Below are positions 12,862 through 24,228 of a stretch of DNA of 64,000 bases, in pieces. A program made the position numbers and the translations under genes. Each line of letters opens with the position of its first letter. The first letter of the stretch is position 1. Origin of the DNA: Helichrysum umbraculigerum (taxonomy: Eukaryota; Streptophyta; Magnoliopsida; Asterales; Asteraceae); assembly GCA_949592205.1 (NCBI GenBank), contig CATIUR010000003.1, positions 83,663,001-83,727,000 on the forward strand. The letters run 5' to 3'. The notes below the pieces were generated by a model, which was given only the letters and a program-made list of their open reading frames with translations, had not been told where the DNA came from and searched no databases.

Positions 12862-14295
12862 CTATCTAGTGACTGGGACCTGCACTGGAGGTGGCTGTGG
12901 TCTAGGAATGATGATCCGAGGGGGTATAACATGCCCACGGCCTGGCGGTGGTCGAGGTGCTAGAGTAGGGACTACAGGTGGATATATGTGTGGTGGTGCT
13001 CGGCCCATCCCACATGGTAAGTGTGGCAGTGGAGTCATGGGCATCCCAGCTGCCTGCTGTCTCATGGCTGTATAGCTCCTAATCTGCATCTGCATAGACC
13101 AATACCAATAATCTGGACCTGGAGGTGCCCCGTAGTGGTAGATGTATGCGGGCACTCGCGGTCTTTGGGCAGGAGTAGAAGGTCCTGTCCTAGTATGTGG
13201 TGGCACCACTGGTGGTGGTTGTGGGATGTCATCATTATCATCATCATCCTTATCATCGTCATCCTCGTCATCAGTATCATCATCATCCGTGTCTGAATCA
13301 CTAGGTCCTTGCTGGCGTTTCCTTTTCTTTGTTTCCTTTGGCAGAACCAGGTCTGGTATCAATGTGTCAACACTGTCAGGATCCGCTGCTCGTGCTTTGA
13401 TGTAAACAACACCATCTTTCGTGATTCGGAGTATTTCCATACTCCTAAGAAACTGGTAGTCGAGTGGCTTAGAGCTCCATCCTGATTTAAATTTCTCGAC
13501 ATCCGATGTCCGAAGTAATCCCATCCTTCGGATCAATCTGGTAATTACTGAGCCCAAGTACGATCTTTTCTTTACAAAGCCTTTTTCTTCTAAAAGTCGC
13601 TGAGCAACTAAATAAGCAACCTGTATGTTTCTCTTGTCGAGAATACATGCCATAAGAGGGACATCAAATCCAGAAAATCGACCGCTAGTCGTATGCTTCC
13701 CGTCAAATGAACAAGCTATGAGCTTGTGCAGGATCTGTAGGACTGGGTCTCTGAGTCGGGTTGCCTTAATACCCGAGAAGTATGGTGCAGGTGACCATTG
13801 ACTCCATGCTTCAGCGTGTGTTGTCGCGATGGAAACAGAGGTGGCTCCAGTGATGAACAGAGGTGATTGTATCTCTTCTGATGTGTACAAATCTAGATGG
13901 AGCGAGAACTGGGCGAGTGATAAAGTGTGCGGGCTGCTCATGTACTGAAATGAGATCGAACATTCTTCAATTCTCTCCTTCTTCTGAAATTTGAAGGTGG
14001 CCATAAATTCAGTAACCATCTCCACATATACTGGCTCATCAATACTGAATAATCTCTTGAATGATCCAAACTGCTGCCCATCAACTGTATAGGTAAGTAT
14101 GCTTTCAAGTCTTTGCTTAAACCCTAATGCTTGCATAATATTCCAGTCAATGTGCCTGAGACACCCAAATTTCTTGTCTCTCCAGATGCGTGCCATCTTG
14201 TCGTAAGCTGGTGTGGCACTCATGTACGCTAAGGATCCTGCAAGGGGTCGTGCTGGGTTTAATTTCTTCTTTCGTGCCATTATACCTGAGAACAT
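12862..14295 (-). CDS. Athila ORF1-like protein (477 aa)
   Basis: This is the large plant-specific protein found in Athila/Tat elements, of uncertain function. The N-terminal three fifths resemble, from memory of the family, the Athila ORF-1 domain: an H-x-D-W start, a region on an expected LTR-element 'EP-x-Y' pattern, and a later run about YLVAQRLLEEKG and TRLIRRMGLL. Residues about 330-355 are an Asp-rich run, followed by a Pro-rich tail. A second Met at residue 6 (MARKKK) is an alternative start. The same frame stays open beyond the stop at 12862 down to 12466, apart from two TAG codons, both in the context AGATAGAC. The ancestral protein was therefore probably about 609 aa. It lies 3' of the missing pol. 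Confidence 0.72.
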   Translation of the reverse strand: MFSGIMARKKKLNPARPLAGSLAYMSATPAYDKMARIWRDKKFGCLRHIDWNIMQALGFKQRLESILTYTVDGQQFGSFKRLFSIDEPVYVEMVTEFMATFKFQKKERIEECSISFQYMSSPHTLSLAQFSLHLDLYTSEEIQSPLFITGATSVSIATTHAEAWSQWSPAPYFSGIKATRLRDPVLQILHKLIACSFDGKHTTSGRFSGFDVPLMACILDKRNIQVAYLVAQRLLEEKGFVKKRSYLGSVITRLIRRMGLLRTSDVEKFKSGWSSKPLDYQFLRSMEILRITKDGVVYIKARAADPDSVDTLIPDLVLPKETKKRKRQQGPSDSDTDDDDTDDEDDDDKDDDDNDDIPQPPPVVPPHTRTGPSTPAQRPRVPAYIYHYGAPPGPDYWYWSMQMQIRSYTAMRQQAAGMPMTPLPHLPCGMGRAPPHIYPPVVPTLAPRPPPGRGHVIPPRIIIPRPQPPPVQVPVTR

Positions 14296-15937
14296 TTAAA
14301 GTAATGGATCCTTTGAGAAAGAGAAATTAAAAGCACGCTCTGAAGAATTTCGAAGTGAGGGCTTTAATTTCTTGTCAATCTAAAGATTACATTAAACGTA
14401 AAATGCTCTCATGCAGCAAATAGTTAAATTTTGACAAGGTAATATCATCATCATTCAGAAAAATATAGTCATGAAATGGCAACTGCTTTATTGTGAAGTA
14501 TTGCAAAGCTTGGCGTTAACCAAGTTTGAAATGTCAAGAATTCACAATTTATGCTAACATCATTACTGAAAGGGGTTTGACTTTGGGAGTACAAGTTGAA
14601 GTAAGGTTTTTGAATAAAATGTTTTGTCTTAAAATTTCAATACTTCAAGTTGACTTTTTAGGTCAAACTTCTCTTCAAATGATATTTTCAAATATCCGCA
14701 TGCCATGATTGTTACCTATACATATTCTAACTTATTTCAAGCGTTCCCTAATTTGTAAACAAACTAGGTTGTGCACAAAAAGTTATCAAGCCCATTTATT
14801 TGGTGTGGTCCAAGACTTCATATTCAAAGATGATGGTCCTCTAGTTAAATTGCCTAGTTTGACTAGTCAAGTAAGTACAAGTGTGGTCATGCAATTTTCA
14901 ACCTATCATATTGTCCATGCAAGCTAGCCAACTTGTTGATGACTTTCAAAAGTCAAACTTACTAACCCTAATTTGTTCACATAGAGCAATTAACATAGAG
15001 TGATTATGCAAAACACCATAATTACTAAGATACTTAGCATACTAACACTTAATTAAGCAAAATTCTAGACTAAATCAATTGATCAAAGTTATTTCTATTG
15101 AAACAGTCAAACATATGGGAATTCGCGTGGGTAAGTGGTAGGAACATGTAGTACCTAAGCATTTAATCAAGAAAAGCTCGATTTCCTAGTTACTAACCTA
15201 GCTATCTTCAAGAAACAAGCTCTATCAAGTTTAAAGTGGGTTTTGTGATCATACCTTGCTTTTAATGAATGAAATGCAAAAACGAAAGTACAACCGCGAA
15301 GTATATGCAACAAGGAGCTCGAAAGGACAAGAGATTATGTAATTTGATGAAGTTTTGATGGTGGATTCATGGGGATCATGGTATGGCCAATTTTTTTAGA
15401 GGGAGGAGGGAGGAAGATGAAGTTTGTTAGATGATTTGAATTATGGGGAGTTAAGGAGGTTCATAGTGGTCCTTTAGGGTACATGTACTCACCCTAAGTA
15501 CTATGGTACTCATATGGTCCCTAAGGTGAATTGAATGTCAAGTATTAATGTCTTGGATTAATTTCCAATGTCCCACTAATAATGATGAGGAATCTTAAAT
15601 GTGCTACTTGTAACTAGTTACTTGTTAGTCTCTTGTTACGTTGTAAACAATTTAAGAAACGCACAAATTTTTGCGGAACAATCAAAATCAACTTTAAACA
15701 TTAAACTCATGCTATTTTTGGTGTTTAAAAATCTTTGTCTCACCCGGGTTTTTAGAATGTACTACTGTTTCGGCAGAATGCTAAAAAGGTGTACGTTCTT
15801 TTAGACGTGCGTGCGTTTTCAGACAATATTTAAGAAACGTTTTCTATTAAAGGGAACTTTCAAAATTTTATTATATATATGTATTAAAATATGCTCATTT
15901 AAAGTCGCGAGCCCCGACCTTTTCGGAGAAAATTGTT
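14296..15937. other. Non-coding spacer where pol would be expected
   Basis: Between the two coding blocks of the minus-strand element there are 1.6 kb with no frame resembling protease, RT, RNase H or integrase. I see only AT-rich sequence with short chance ORFs. Confidence 0.6.
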
Positions 15938-16378
15938 TTATGATTCGTTCCGACCCCTCCAAAGGGAAAGGGTCGAGATTTGCTCCCTTACTTGAACATT
16001 TTTCGGTACAAAACATTTCGATAGCTCCCAGATGACATTGTAAACTAGAAAATGACGATCCTTTAAACCTCCTAGGATCTCTCGTTCCTCATACCCTAAA
16101 TTGACAAGATCATCAATCAACTTATTATACGCTTTCCTTATTTTCTTGGGATTTGATAGACCGTCGCGTTCTCCTTTGTTTTTGTAGTTCAGATTGTGAG
16201 TAAGTTTATTCACAGCTTCCATAAACGCATTCTCTTCCGGTGAATCAGGTTCTCCGGTTGTAAGTTTAACTAGCTTACAGAGTTCACTAATTTCGGCTTT
16301 TTGCATGGAAGTGAAGGGGTATTTGGTGAAGGTGAAGATTCGAACAAGCTTGACGTGAAGGTCTTTTCTTTTTTTCAA
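15938..16378 (-). pseudogene. Second half of the 5' ORF of the minus-strand element (146 aa piece)
   Basis: This Lys-rich piece is not recognised. It starts just after the stop of the 269-aa frame (16425) but in a different frame. Upstream residues in its frame remain open into the overlap, which suggests that one roughly 430-aa protein was split by a single-base indel near 16430. It could be a gag analogue by position, but no zinc knuckle or capsid motif is visible. Confidence 0.4.
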
Positions 16379-16424
16379 AGAAGCTTGTGTTGATTCTTTC
16401 CTTTGTGGAATTAGGAAAAACTTC

Positions 16425-17234
16425 TCACAATTTTGAGATTAGGTAAGAAGCGGGGTCAACAAAGAACGGAATTTTACCAAGAAATGTGATAGGAATCATC
16501 GGGTTTTGTTCTATCCAGAACTCAAGTTTGTTGATCATTGTGGCGACATTGTGATTTATTAATATCATAGATATTGGAAGGTAATCCATGTCGGCAAATG
16601 ATTCGAAGAGAAGATCTAAATCTTCTACAAACTTCAGTTCTTGGTCCTTGAAATTTGTGGAGCGGCTTTCGCATTCTTGATTTGACAGACGAAGAAGAAG
16701 GTTTACTTGTTTTTCTAATCCAGCAATCGTTTCTCGTTGGTTGAAGGAAAATGGGAGATTGGCATAGGTCAATTGCATGACGAATGCTTTATAGACGTCC
16801 GCCCTTCGGGAAGGATCGAAAGAAGCACCAAGGTGGCGTTCTTTAAAACGAGGTTGTTCTATTTCGACGGATGGAACCTTATCCACCACTCGGTATATGG
16901 TGTATTTAGGTTCGTATGAAGAGAATGGAAAGATACCGTTATTGTGAGAATCGGATATAGTTTGGGCATATACCGACATCTCAGGAATGAGGGTAATTTG
17001 GTCACACGTTTTCGGAGGCTTTACTTCATGATCGAAGTGGACAGAATTTGACACTTTAGGCATTTGCAAAGTTGGAGAGTGATCTTCTGGAGATGATGCC
17101 AGGTCAGGTAGCTGATCCGTGACATCAAAGTCCAGGAAATGGTTTTGAATGGAATGTGGGATCCTAAATTCTTCTAGGGAAGCATATAATTCATCCTTTG
17201 AAGTACTAACAGAAGTGGGTTTTTTAGATGTCAT
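16425..17234 (-). CDS. Unrecognised 5' ORF of the non-autonomous Athila-type element (269 aa)
   Basis: This is the first gene after the primer site (17388-17405), so by position it replaces gag. The ATG at 17234 is about 155 bp inside the internal region. The protein has an acidic, Ser/Pro-rich N-terminus and a Leu-rich C-terminal half. No CCHC knuckle, protease or enzymatic motif is seen. The frame ends at 16425, and the next piece (15938-16378) probably belonged to the same gene. I do not recognise the family and assign no function. Confidence 0.5.
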   Translation of the reverse strand: MTSKKPTSVSTSKDELYASLEEFRIPHSIQNHFLDFDVTDQLPDLASSPEDHSPTLQMPKVSNSVHFDHEVKPPKTCDQITLIPEMSVYAQTISDSHNNGIFPFSSYEPKYTIYRVVDKVPSVEIEQPRFKERHLGASFDPSRRADVYKAFVMQLTYANLPFSFNQRETIAGLEKQVNLLLRLSNQECESRSTNFKDQELKFVEDLDLLFESFADMDYLPISMILINHNVATMINKLEFWIEQNPMIPITFLGKIPFFVDPASYLISKL

Positions 17235-17387
17235 GTTTAAACTAATATTATCCTAATTAACACTAAATTAACAGCGAATTAAATTAAAACTGCTTAAAGT
17301 AACTTTCGAGAGATTTCTAAGAAGGAATCAATCGGAAGGATCTCCTAAATACTACTACTTAAGGTGGCTTGAATCTACGTTTGTGAT

Positions 17388-17405
17388 TCCCCGGCAGCGG
17401 CGCCA
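17388..17405 (-). other. Primer-binding site of the minus-strand element
   Basis: The minus strand reads TGGCGCCGCTGCCGGGGA, a tRNA-Asp-type site close to that of the level-2 element (20034). It lies six bases inside the right-hand LTR. Confidence 0.88.
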
Positions 17406-17411
17406 AAAACT

Positions 17412-19952
17412 TGTTGTGCTCACACCGTGTCGTTGTTTTTCAAATGATGATGCGAGCGCAGCAGGGGTTTTAAATTTATATTTTGCGGGGCTTAAATTAA
17501 CCGTACTACCTACTTGATTAGTAAGCGGTAAGTATAACCTAAGATCGTTCTATGAATCCAAACATGTGGGCGATTAAAGTTGACACTTTCAGTAGAGAAG
17601 TATTTAGGATGGTATAAAGTAGGTAGGTTTGGGATTTAAAGACAGATAATTAAAATGCGGGAAAGTAAATTGCAGGAAAATAAAATGCAGGAATGCAGAT
17701 AAAGATAAAGATGTGATTGCTGAGATTTCGATAATTAATATTTCAGGATGACAGAACAAATAGGGTTGATACTAAATGTGGCAGTTAAACTACTAGGTGT
17801 AAACTCTAGAACCCTACCAACTCGGTTTCCCATTGGCGTGTCACTTGGAACTAGGTTATCGTGATTCTGATCGGAGCAATACGCAAACTTCCAATACTCA
17901 TCTAGTTGAAAGATGAGCAACTATTTTGGTGTTATACCGAGGTGCATGAATCAGTAGCGTATCGTCTCATAGGTCCGACCGTTCTTAACCCCTAAGGTAG
18001 TTTACTACTTTATTAGCACAAAGATTAATAGCTTTGTATGTTTAGACCGCCGATTATGTAAGACTTAGTGTTTTATGAACTCTAGGTAACTAGGACTTTG
18101 TTCTTATCCCTAGGTCTAGTCTTTGTTTAATTAAGTTCTAATTACTTCGACTTATGATTTAAGTTCTCCTTTTCAAACAGTTATACATCTCCAGATTATC
18201 CGCAGTTTGATAAAACGCGTTTCATATGAGGACCATGCCTTTCAATAATAGACAGTGTACTTTACATGAGATTTCCACTGCTTCTTATATCCAACACGCG
18301 GTCAAGAGTAATTGACATTGAAAGTGACACTCTAACTAATTAAATGTAAAGCAGTGCAGAAAAGTAAACCTAATATATACAACGAGTGATTTCACTGTGT
18401 CTTACTTATTGCATGTCATGGGCACAGATAACTACTTACCATAATTAAGGTTGATCAGGTCCTAATTACTAGGTTGCAGTCACGTGGATAACTGGAAAGG
18501 GTGCTCCATAAATTAAACTTAAATTCATAAAGTCCTAACAATACAAGGGTTATTATCTCCTATTTTATCTGAACGTGTCTTACGAACATTATTTTATAAT
18601 GCATTGATTCTCGTAGGATACACCAGTTAGTTGTGTAGTTGTATTATCCTTTCGAAGTTCCAACTTTTAAACCAGAGCTGATTCCAATGATATAACTACC
18701 TTCGGTCATTTATCGGCTTCCGTACGTTTGTACTTTGCATGAAGCATTTCCAGCACTGTACCGAATAAACAGTTGAATAGGGGCCGTTATATTATTTTAC
18801 GATTATCGTGCATTGATTGTGTAATGAGATCCTTACTTATAATTATCTACATCATCAGCAATCACAATAATAAACTACTCACAATTCATGGCAACAAATA
18901 AATCACATACCAGGCAATAATACATATTCAAAATATGAAATGGGACAAGTATAATAAAAGTTTAGATATCACCCGGAATTAAATGCGTAGCAGCGTATTA
19001 TTATAATTGACAAACTCTTTCACACGTACAAAGATTGATCTCCGAATCTCTATCGTTCTCCCTAGCTTCTACGTTAGTCCATGGACTAATTACAATATTC
19101 CTAGAATGAGAAAGACTAAAAGACTACGAAAGATTTTCTAGTGAGAAAGAAAGAGTGAAATATGCTAGAATGTGTGCATATGTGGTGTGTGTTTCAAATG
19201 AACCTAAGCCTCCTATTTATAGGTGAGCTTTGGCTCACATTAGCACCAAGAGGTGCATGTTAGAAAAAGATGGCCAAAAGGGTACACCAGGTACCGTACA
19301 ACACGAAAAGTAGGCGCACCGGGTACTGTACAACACGAAAAGTAGGCGCACCAGGTACCAAAAGTTACCAAAAATGGAAACCGAGGCGGGGATGTGGTGG
19401 CCGGCGGCGGTGGTGTGGTGTCCGGCGGCGGCTGGCCCACCCCCGCCCCGTTTCGCCGTTTTTTGCTTCGTTTCTCGATTCGTGCGTGTTTTCTTCGTTA
19501 TGCGTCCTTTTGCGTCAATTCTTTTTTTATTGGATTCGTAATTCAAAAACGAAGATTTTGACATAGGATAGGCCCTGAGATGAGGTTCCTAGCTCCGGAT
19601 ATTTCATACGAATCATTTGGATCTTCCGGCGGGCGTAGAATCTTCATTCTTTATCCGTTTCAGTTGATTCTTCTTCTGTTGGATTCGTATTTTGAAAACG
19701 AACATCTTGGATAGAATGGATGTTGGTGAAGGGCATTTTAGTCTTGAAATCTCGTTTTGATGTCTTGAATCTTCAAACATGTGTGGAATCTTCGTTTCTC
19801 ATCCGTTTTGCTTGATTTTTATCGTGCAACCTTGTTTTGACCATCTTGGCATAATGTTATTGATTTGTACTGTATTTGAATTAAAATGCCAAGAATTGTT
19901 CCTGAATGGGAGAGATATCGGTAGTAAAAACGTGACTTTTTACGCGATATCA
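17412..19952 (-). repeat. 5' LTR of the non-autonomous Athila-type element
   Basis: This 2541-bp LTR pairs with 6356-8919. It ends at the GTATT TSD (19953-19957), after which the interrupted level-2 LTR resumes. Confidence 0.94.
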
Positions 19953-19957
19953 GTATT

Positions 19958-20027
19958 CTTGCCTGAGTTGTGTATAGTTAGTAAGGTAATTTCCATTTTA
20001 AAATAAAGCCCTGTTTACACAGCATCA
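19958..20027 (+). repeat. 5' LTR of the Athila-like element, right part
   Basis: These are the last 70 bp of the level-2 5' LTR and match 45213-45282. Joined to 4935-6355 they give an LTR of about 1.49 kb, the same length as the 3' copy. Confidence 0.93.
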
Positions 20028-20033
20028 AGTTTT

Positions 20034-20052
20034 TGGCGTCGCTGCCGGGGAA
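20034..20052 (+). other. Primer-binding site of the Athila-like element
   Basis: TGGCGTCGCTGCCGGGGAAC lies six bases after the LTR end, a tRNA-Asp-type primer complement typical of Athila. Confidence 0.88.
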
Positions 20053-20231
20053 CGGTTTGATTCAATTAAATAAGCTAGAAGTTGTCTTTTGTTTATTTGT
20101 GTGTGATTTTTAGTTAGTTCATCTTTTATTTGGTACTTTGATTAGTTATTTTTCCTTTTTAAGGTTAGTTTATAAGTTAGGGTATTCTAGTAGCCTGTTC
20201 TACTGAGTTGAAAAGTTCATTGCAGGAGTTT

Positions 20232-22104
20232 ATGACCCGAACAACAGTTCCAGACCCAACCAACCCTTTTGAAGAACCCGAACGTATATTTCATCAAAGA
20301 AGACGCGCTGCTTCCGCACCACCAAACTCGCCGTTAATCAACACTTTTCTTAGCGACGATTTCGAGGTTTTTACCAATAACCTTTTCACCCGGCGAACCA
20401 GAAACTACCATTCGTATCTAGAAAGCGATTTCGGAGAGTACCTAAATTTCCTCTTTTTAGAGATCAAGCAGAACCGGACAGCACAATGGCAGAAGATATC
20501 GCCAACATAACTCTCGAGGAGTATTCGAGTCGAATGCGTAATGACCGAGGCACTGGAGTAGTAAGGCCGGCAATTGCGCAAGATGTGGAGTTTGAAATCA
20601 AAGGACAGTTTCTCAAGGAGCTTAGGGAGAATCCTTTTCGTGGAGAAGAAAGGGACGATGCTAACGATCATGTGGAGAGGATCGTGGAGATAGCCGATAT
20701 GTTCAACGTTCCCAACATTACACGCGATCAAGTCATGCTTCGAGTATTCCCTATCACACTCAAGGGAGTCGCTAAAAGATGGATTCAAAACGAGCCAGCT
20801 GGATCCATCACCACATGGGAAGACCTTCGCACGAAGTTTCTTAAGATGTATTGCCCTCCTTCCAAAACTTCGAAGATGATCGACGAGATTAGAAATTTCA
20901 AGCAAGAAATTGATGAGTCGTTACACCAAGCTTGGGAAAGATATAAGGACCTGATGCATAAGTGCCGCAGCACGACCTTAACGATCAGCAAATCGTGAGT
21001 AATTTCTACAAGGGGGTGGATCGTGCCACGAGACAGCAACTGGATGCACAAGGGCCTATTCCTAAAAAGGTTCCTCGGGATGCTTTAGCTGCTATTCGTG
21101 ACCAAGCAAAGCACTCTCAGCTATGGGATGATGGTACCTCTAGAAGGAAGAGGACTGTGGATAATGAAGATGGGCTTGCATCCATCACGGCTAAGCTAGA
21201 CAGCATGGGTAGAGATATAAAGAAGGTCACGGAGACTGTTCATGCTATCCAAGTAGGATGTGACAACTGTGGAGGAACCCATTTAGTGAAGGATTGCCCT
21301 GAGATGGGAACGGGAGAAGTGACCGAGGAAGTTAAGTTTGGGGAAGCTCAAGCACCATATCGTCAGGGCGGTGGAACATTCTTCAGAAGACCATACCAAG
21401 ATGGAGGTCGTCAGTTTCGCCAAAATCAACCAGGATTTTACGCCAAGGAGCAACAGACTGCACCATCTTACGATAAACAAACCAACTTAGAAGAGATGAT
21501 GGGAAAGTTTCTCACCACCAATGAGAAATTCATTGCCAATTCTGGACAAAGGATGGATGCCACTGATGCAGCATTAAGAAACCAAGGGGCTGCAATCAAG
21601 CAGATTGAAGGGAATATTTCCAACATTGCTAAGGTTCTCCAAGAGAGATTTCCTAGAACTCTCCCTGGATACACTGAAACCAATCCACGTGATCAGGCTA
21701 AGGCGGTGATCACCAGAAGTGGAAAGATTCAGGAAGATCCGGTCGTCAAGAAGAAACCTGTTTCTCAACCCTTACCCGAGAAAGAAACGGAAGTAGAAGT
21801 TGTTGAAGGTCCTAAGGTGGACACTGAGGCTGATCAAATTGCTAGAGATAAGCAATATGCTAAGGATCATGCACCGCCACCACCTTATCCAGCAGCTTTG
21901 AGAAGAGGGAAGGATGATGCTCAATACCACCAGTTTCTAGAGAATCTGAAGCAACTCCACATTAACATTCCGTTTGTGGAGGCTATTGCTCAAATGCCCA
22001 AGTATGCAAAGTATTTGAAGGAACTGTTGACCAACAAGAGCAAGCTAATGGAGGCAACCACGCGTGACTATGAACGAGAGATGCTCAGCGGTAATGCAAA
22101 ATAA
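20232..22104 (+). pseudogene. gag: gag of the Athila-like element (frameshifted)
   Basis: Gag forms the particle and packages the RNA. The ATG at 20232 opens a short N-terminal part. Single-base losses near 20449 and near 20965 (a C-run) break the frame into three overlapping pieces: 20208-20510, 20486-20998 and 20962-22104. The middle piece carries the retrotransposon gag fold, with its landmark positions around residues 50-160. The last piece has a CxxCx4Hx4C-like knuckle (CDNCGGTHLVKDC) near residue 100. An extra base near 22062 separates gag from the protease frame. Confidence 0.85.
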
Positions 22105-24228
22105 ACTTCCGCCAAAAATGAAAGACCCTGGGAGTATCACTCTTCCTTGTCTTATTGGAAGTTTGGATATAACTCATGCACTGGCTGACTTAGGAGCAAG
22201 CATATCAATAATGCCTTATACTATGTATGCTAGACTTAAGTTAGGGGAACCAAAGCCAATTAGAATGTGCATTGAGTTAGCGGATAGGTCAGTTCAATAT
22301 CCTAAGGGGATGATAGAGAATGTGTTGGTCAAGGTAGATAAGTTTGTTTTCCCTTGTGATTTTGTTATTCTTGACATGGTCGAAGATTCTAAGGTACCTA
22401 TCATTTTGGGGAGACCTTTTCTAGCCACTGCAAGGGCATTGATTGATGTTTTTGATAGAAAGATTACTCTGAGGGTAGGAGATGATGAAGTATTGTTTGA
22501 TGTTAACAAGTCAATGCAATATCCTGCTGCAGTTGATGATGCTTGTTACTTTGTAAGTGCTAGAGACATGTCTGATGATGAGGAATTCCTACAAAGTCTC
22601 ATGGAAGATGACGATCTTGATCCCATGATTCCTGATGGATGGACGGGAAGTCTAGAAGCAATCCGTGATATCGAAGAATTCGATAAGTTGCTTGAGGAAC
22701 TAGAAATCACGAGTGATGAGGAGTTAGAGAGTGAAGAAGATAAGCAGATCGAGAGTGAAGAGTCGGTCTGGACTGATGGTATTTTAATTAAGAAAGAGAC
22801 TCGCATCACTATGCATGGGATTCCTTGCTCAAGAGAAGAGGTGTTGGCAGTTAAATCTTCGTTTGAAGAACCACCAAAGTTAGAATTGAAAGATTTACCG
22901 ACACATTTGGAATATGCATACTTGCAAGGAGAGTCGGACCTGCCAGTTATCATTTCATCTCAGCTATCAGCAAACGAGAAAGAAAGTTTATTGAAGGTCC
23001 TGAAAGAGCATAAGCATGCTATAGCATGGACGATTGGTGATATAAAACGGATAAGCCCCTCTTATTGCACTCACAAGATTCTCATGGAATCTGATTTCAA
23101 ACCAGTTGTGCAACCATTGAGACGGTTGAATCCCAAGGTTACGGATGTAGTGAGGAAGGAGATCATTAAGTTGCTTGACTCTGGGTTGATATACCCAATC
23201 TCCGATAGTCCATGGGTTAGTCCCATTCATGTTGTGCCCAAGAAAGGAGGTATGACTGTGGTTGCTAATGAGAAGAATGAGTTATACCTACGAGAAAAGT
23301 CACTGGATGGAGAGTTTGTATCGATTATAGGAAGTTGAATGATGCTACACGCAAGGATCACTTTCCTTTGCCGTTCATCGATCAAACGCTCGAACGTCTA
23401 GCCGGAAAAGAATACTATTACTTTTTAGATGGTTTTTCCGAGTATTTCCAGATTCCGATAGATGCAAATGATCAAGACAAGACCACATTCACATGCCCAT
23501 TTGGAACTTTTGCTTATCAGAGGATGCCTTTCGGTCTGTGCAATGCACCTGCGACATTTCAGCGGTGTATGATGGCAATTTTCGATGACATGGTGAAGGA
23601 TAGTATGGAGATATTCATGGACGATTTTTCCGTTTTCGGAAATTCGTTTGATGAATGTTTGGCAAATCTGAAGAAAATGTTGCAGAGGTGTGAAAGTTCA
23701 AATCTTGTGCTAAATTGGGAGAAGTGCCATTTCATGGTACGTGAAGGAATTGTTTTGGGGCATAAAATCTCCAGTGTTGGTATTGAAGTAGATCAAGCTA
23801 AAGTCGAGGCCATAGCAAAGTTACATGATCCAACAAATGTTAAAGGAATACGAAGTTTCCTAGGACATTCTGGGTTTTATAGAAGATTCATTAAGGATTT
23901 TTCAAAGATAGCGTGTCCTATGAACAAGTTACTGGAGAAAGATGCTAAGTTTGTGTTTTCAAAGGAATGTCAAGATGCATTCAATCTTTTAAAAGAAAAG
24001 CTAGTATCCGCACCCATTATGATTAGTCCAAATTGGGATCTCCCATTTGAGTTAATGTGTGATGCCAGTGACTATGCTGTTGGAGCAGTTTTAGTTCAGA
24101 GGGTTGATAAGAAGTTTCAACCTATTTACTACGCGAGCAAGACTTTGACAAACGCACAGGAGAATTACACGACAACTGAGAAGGAATTGCTCGCTGTTGT
24201 TTTTGCATTTGACAAATTTCGCTCTTAT
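22064..24228 (+). pseudogene. pol: pol of the Athila-like element: protease and reverse transcriptase (frameshifted)
   Basis: The aspartic protease has DLGAS near residue 44 and the flap-side ILGRPFL later on. The RT starts in 22064-23338, loses one base near 23284 and continues in 23335-24249. The catalytic box is FMDD at about 23617, followed by the RNase H start with CDASDYAVGAVL. The coding sequence is cut after SYF/L by the LINE-type retrocopy at 24229. Parts of an acidic linker (about 22570-22760) lie between protease and RT. Confidence 0.9.

Larger units (their letters stand above)
6356..19952 (-). mobile_element. Non-autonomous Athila-type LTR element, minus strand (level 3)
   Basis: On the minus strand the LTRs begin TGATATCGCG and end GTGAGCACAACA. 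The TSD is GTATT at 6351-6355 and 19953-19957. The primer site is next to the right-hand LTR (17388-17405) and the purine tract next to the left-hand one (8920-8936), which sets the orientation. The internal region (8920-17411) holds two protein-coding blocks, but no reverse transcriptase, RNase H or integrase was found. The element probably depended on enzymes from an autonomous relative. The two LTRs look very similar, so insertion was recent relative to its host element. Confidence 0.92.
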
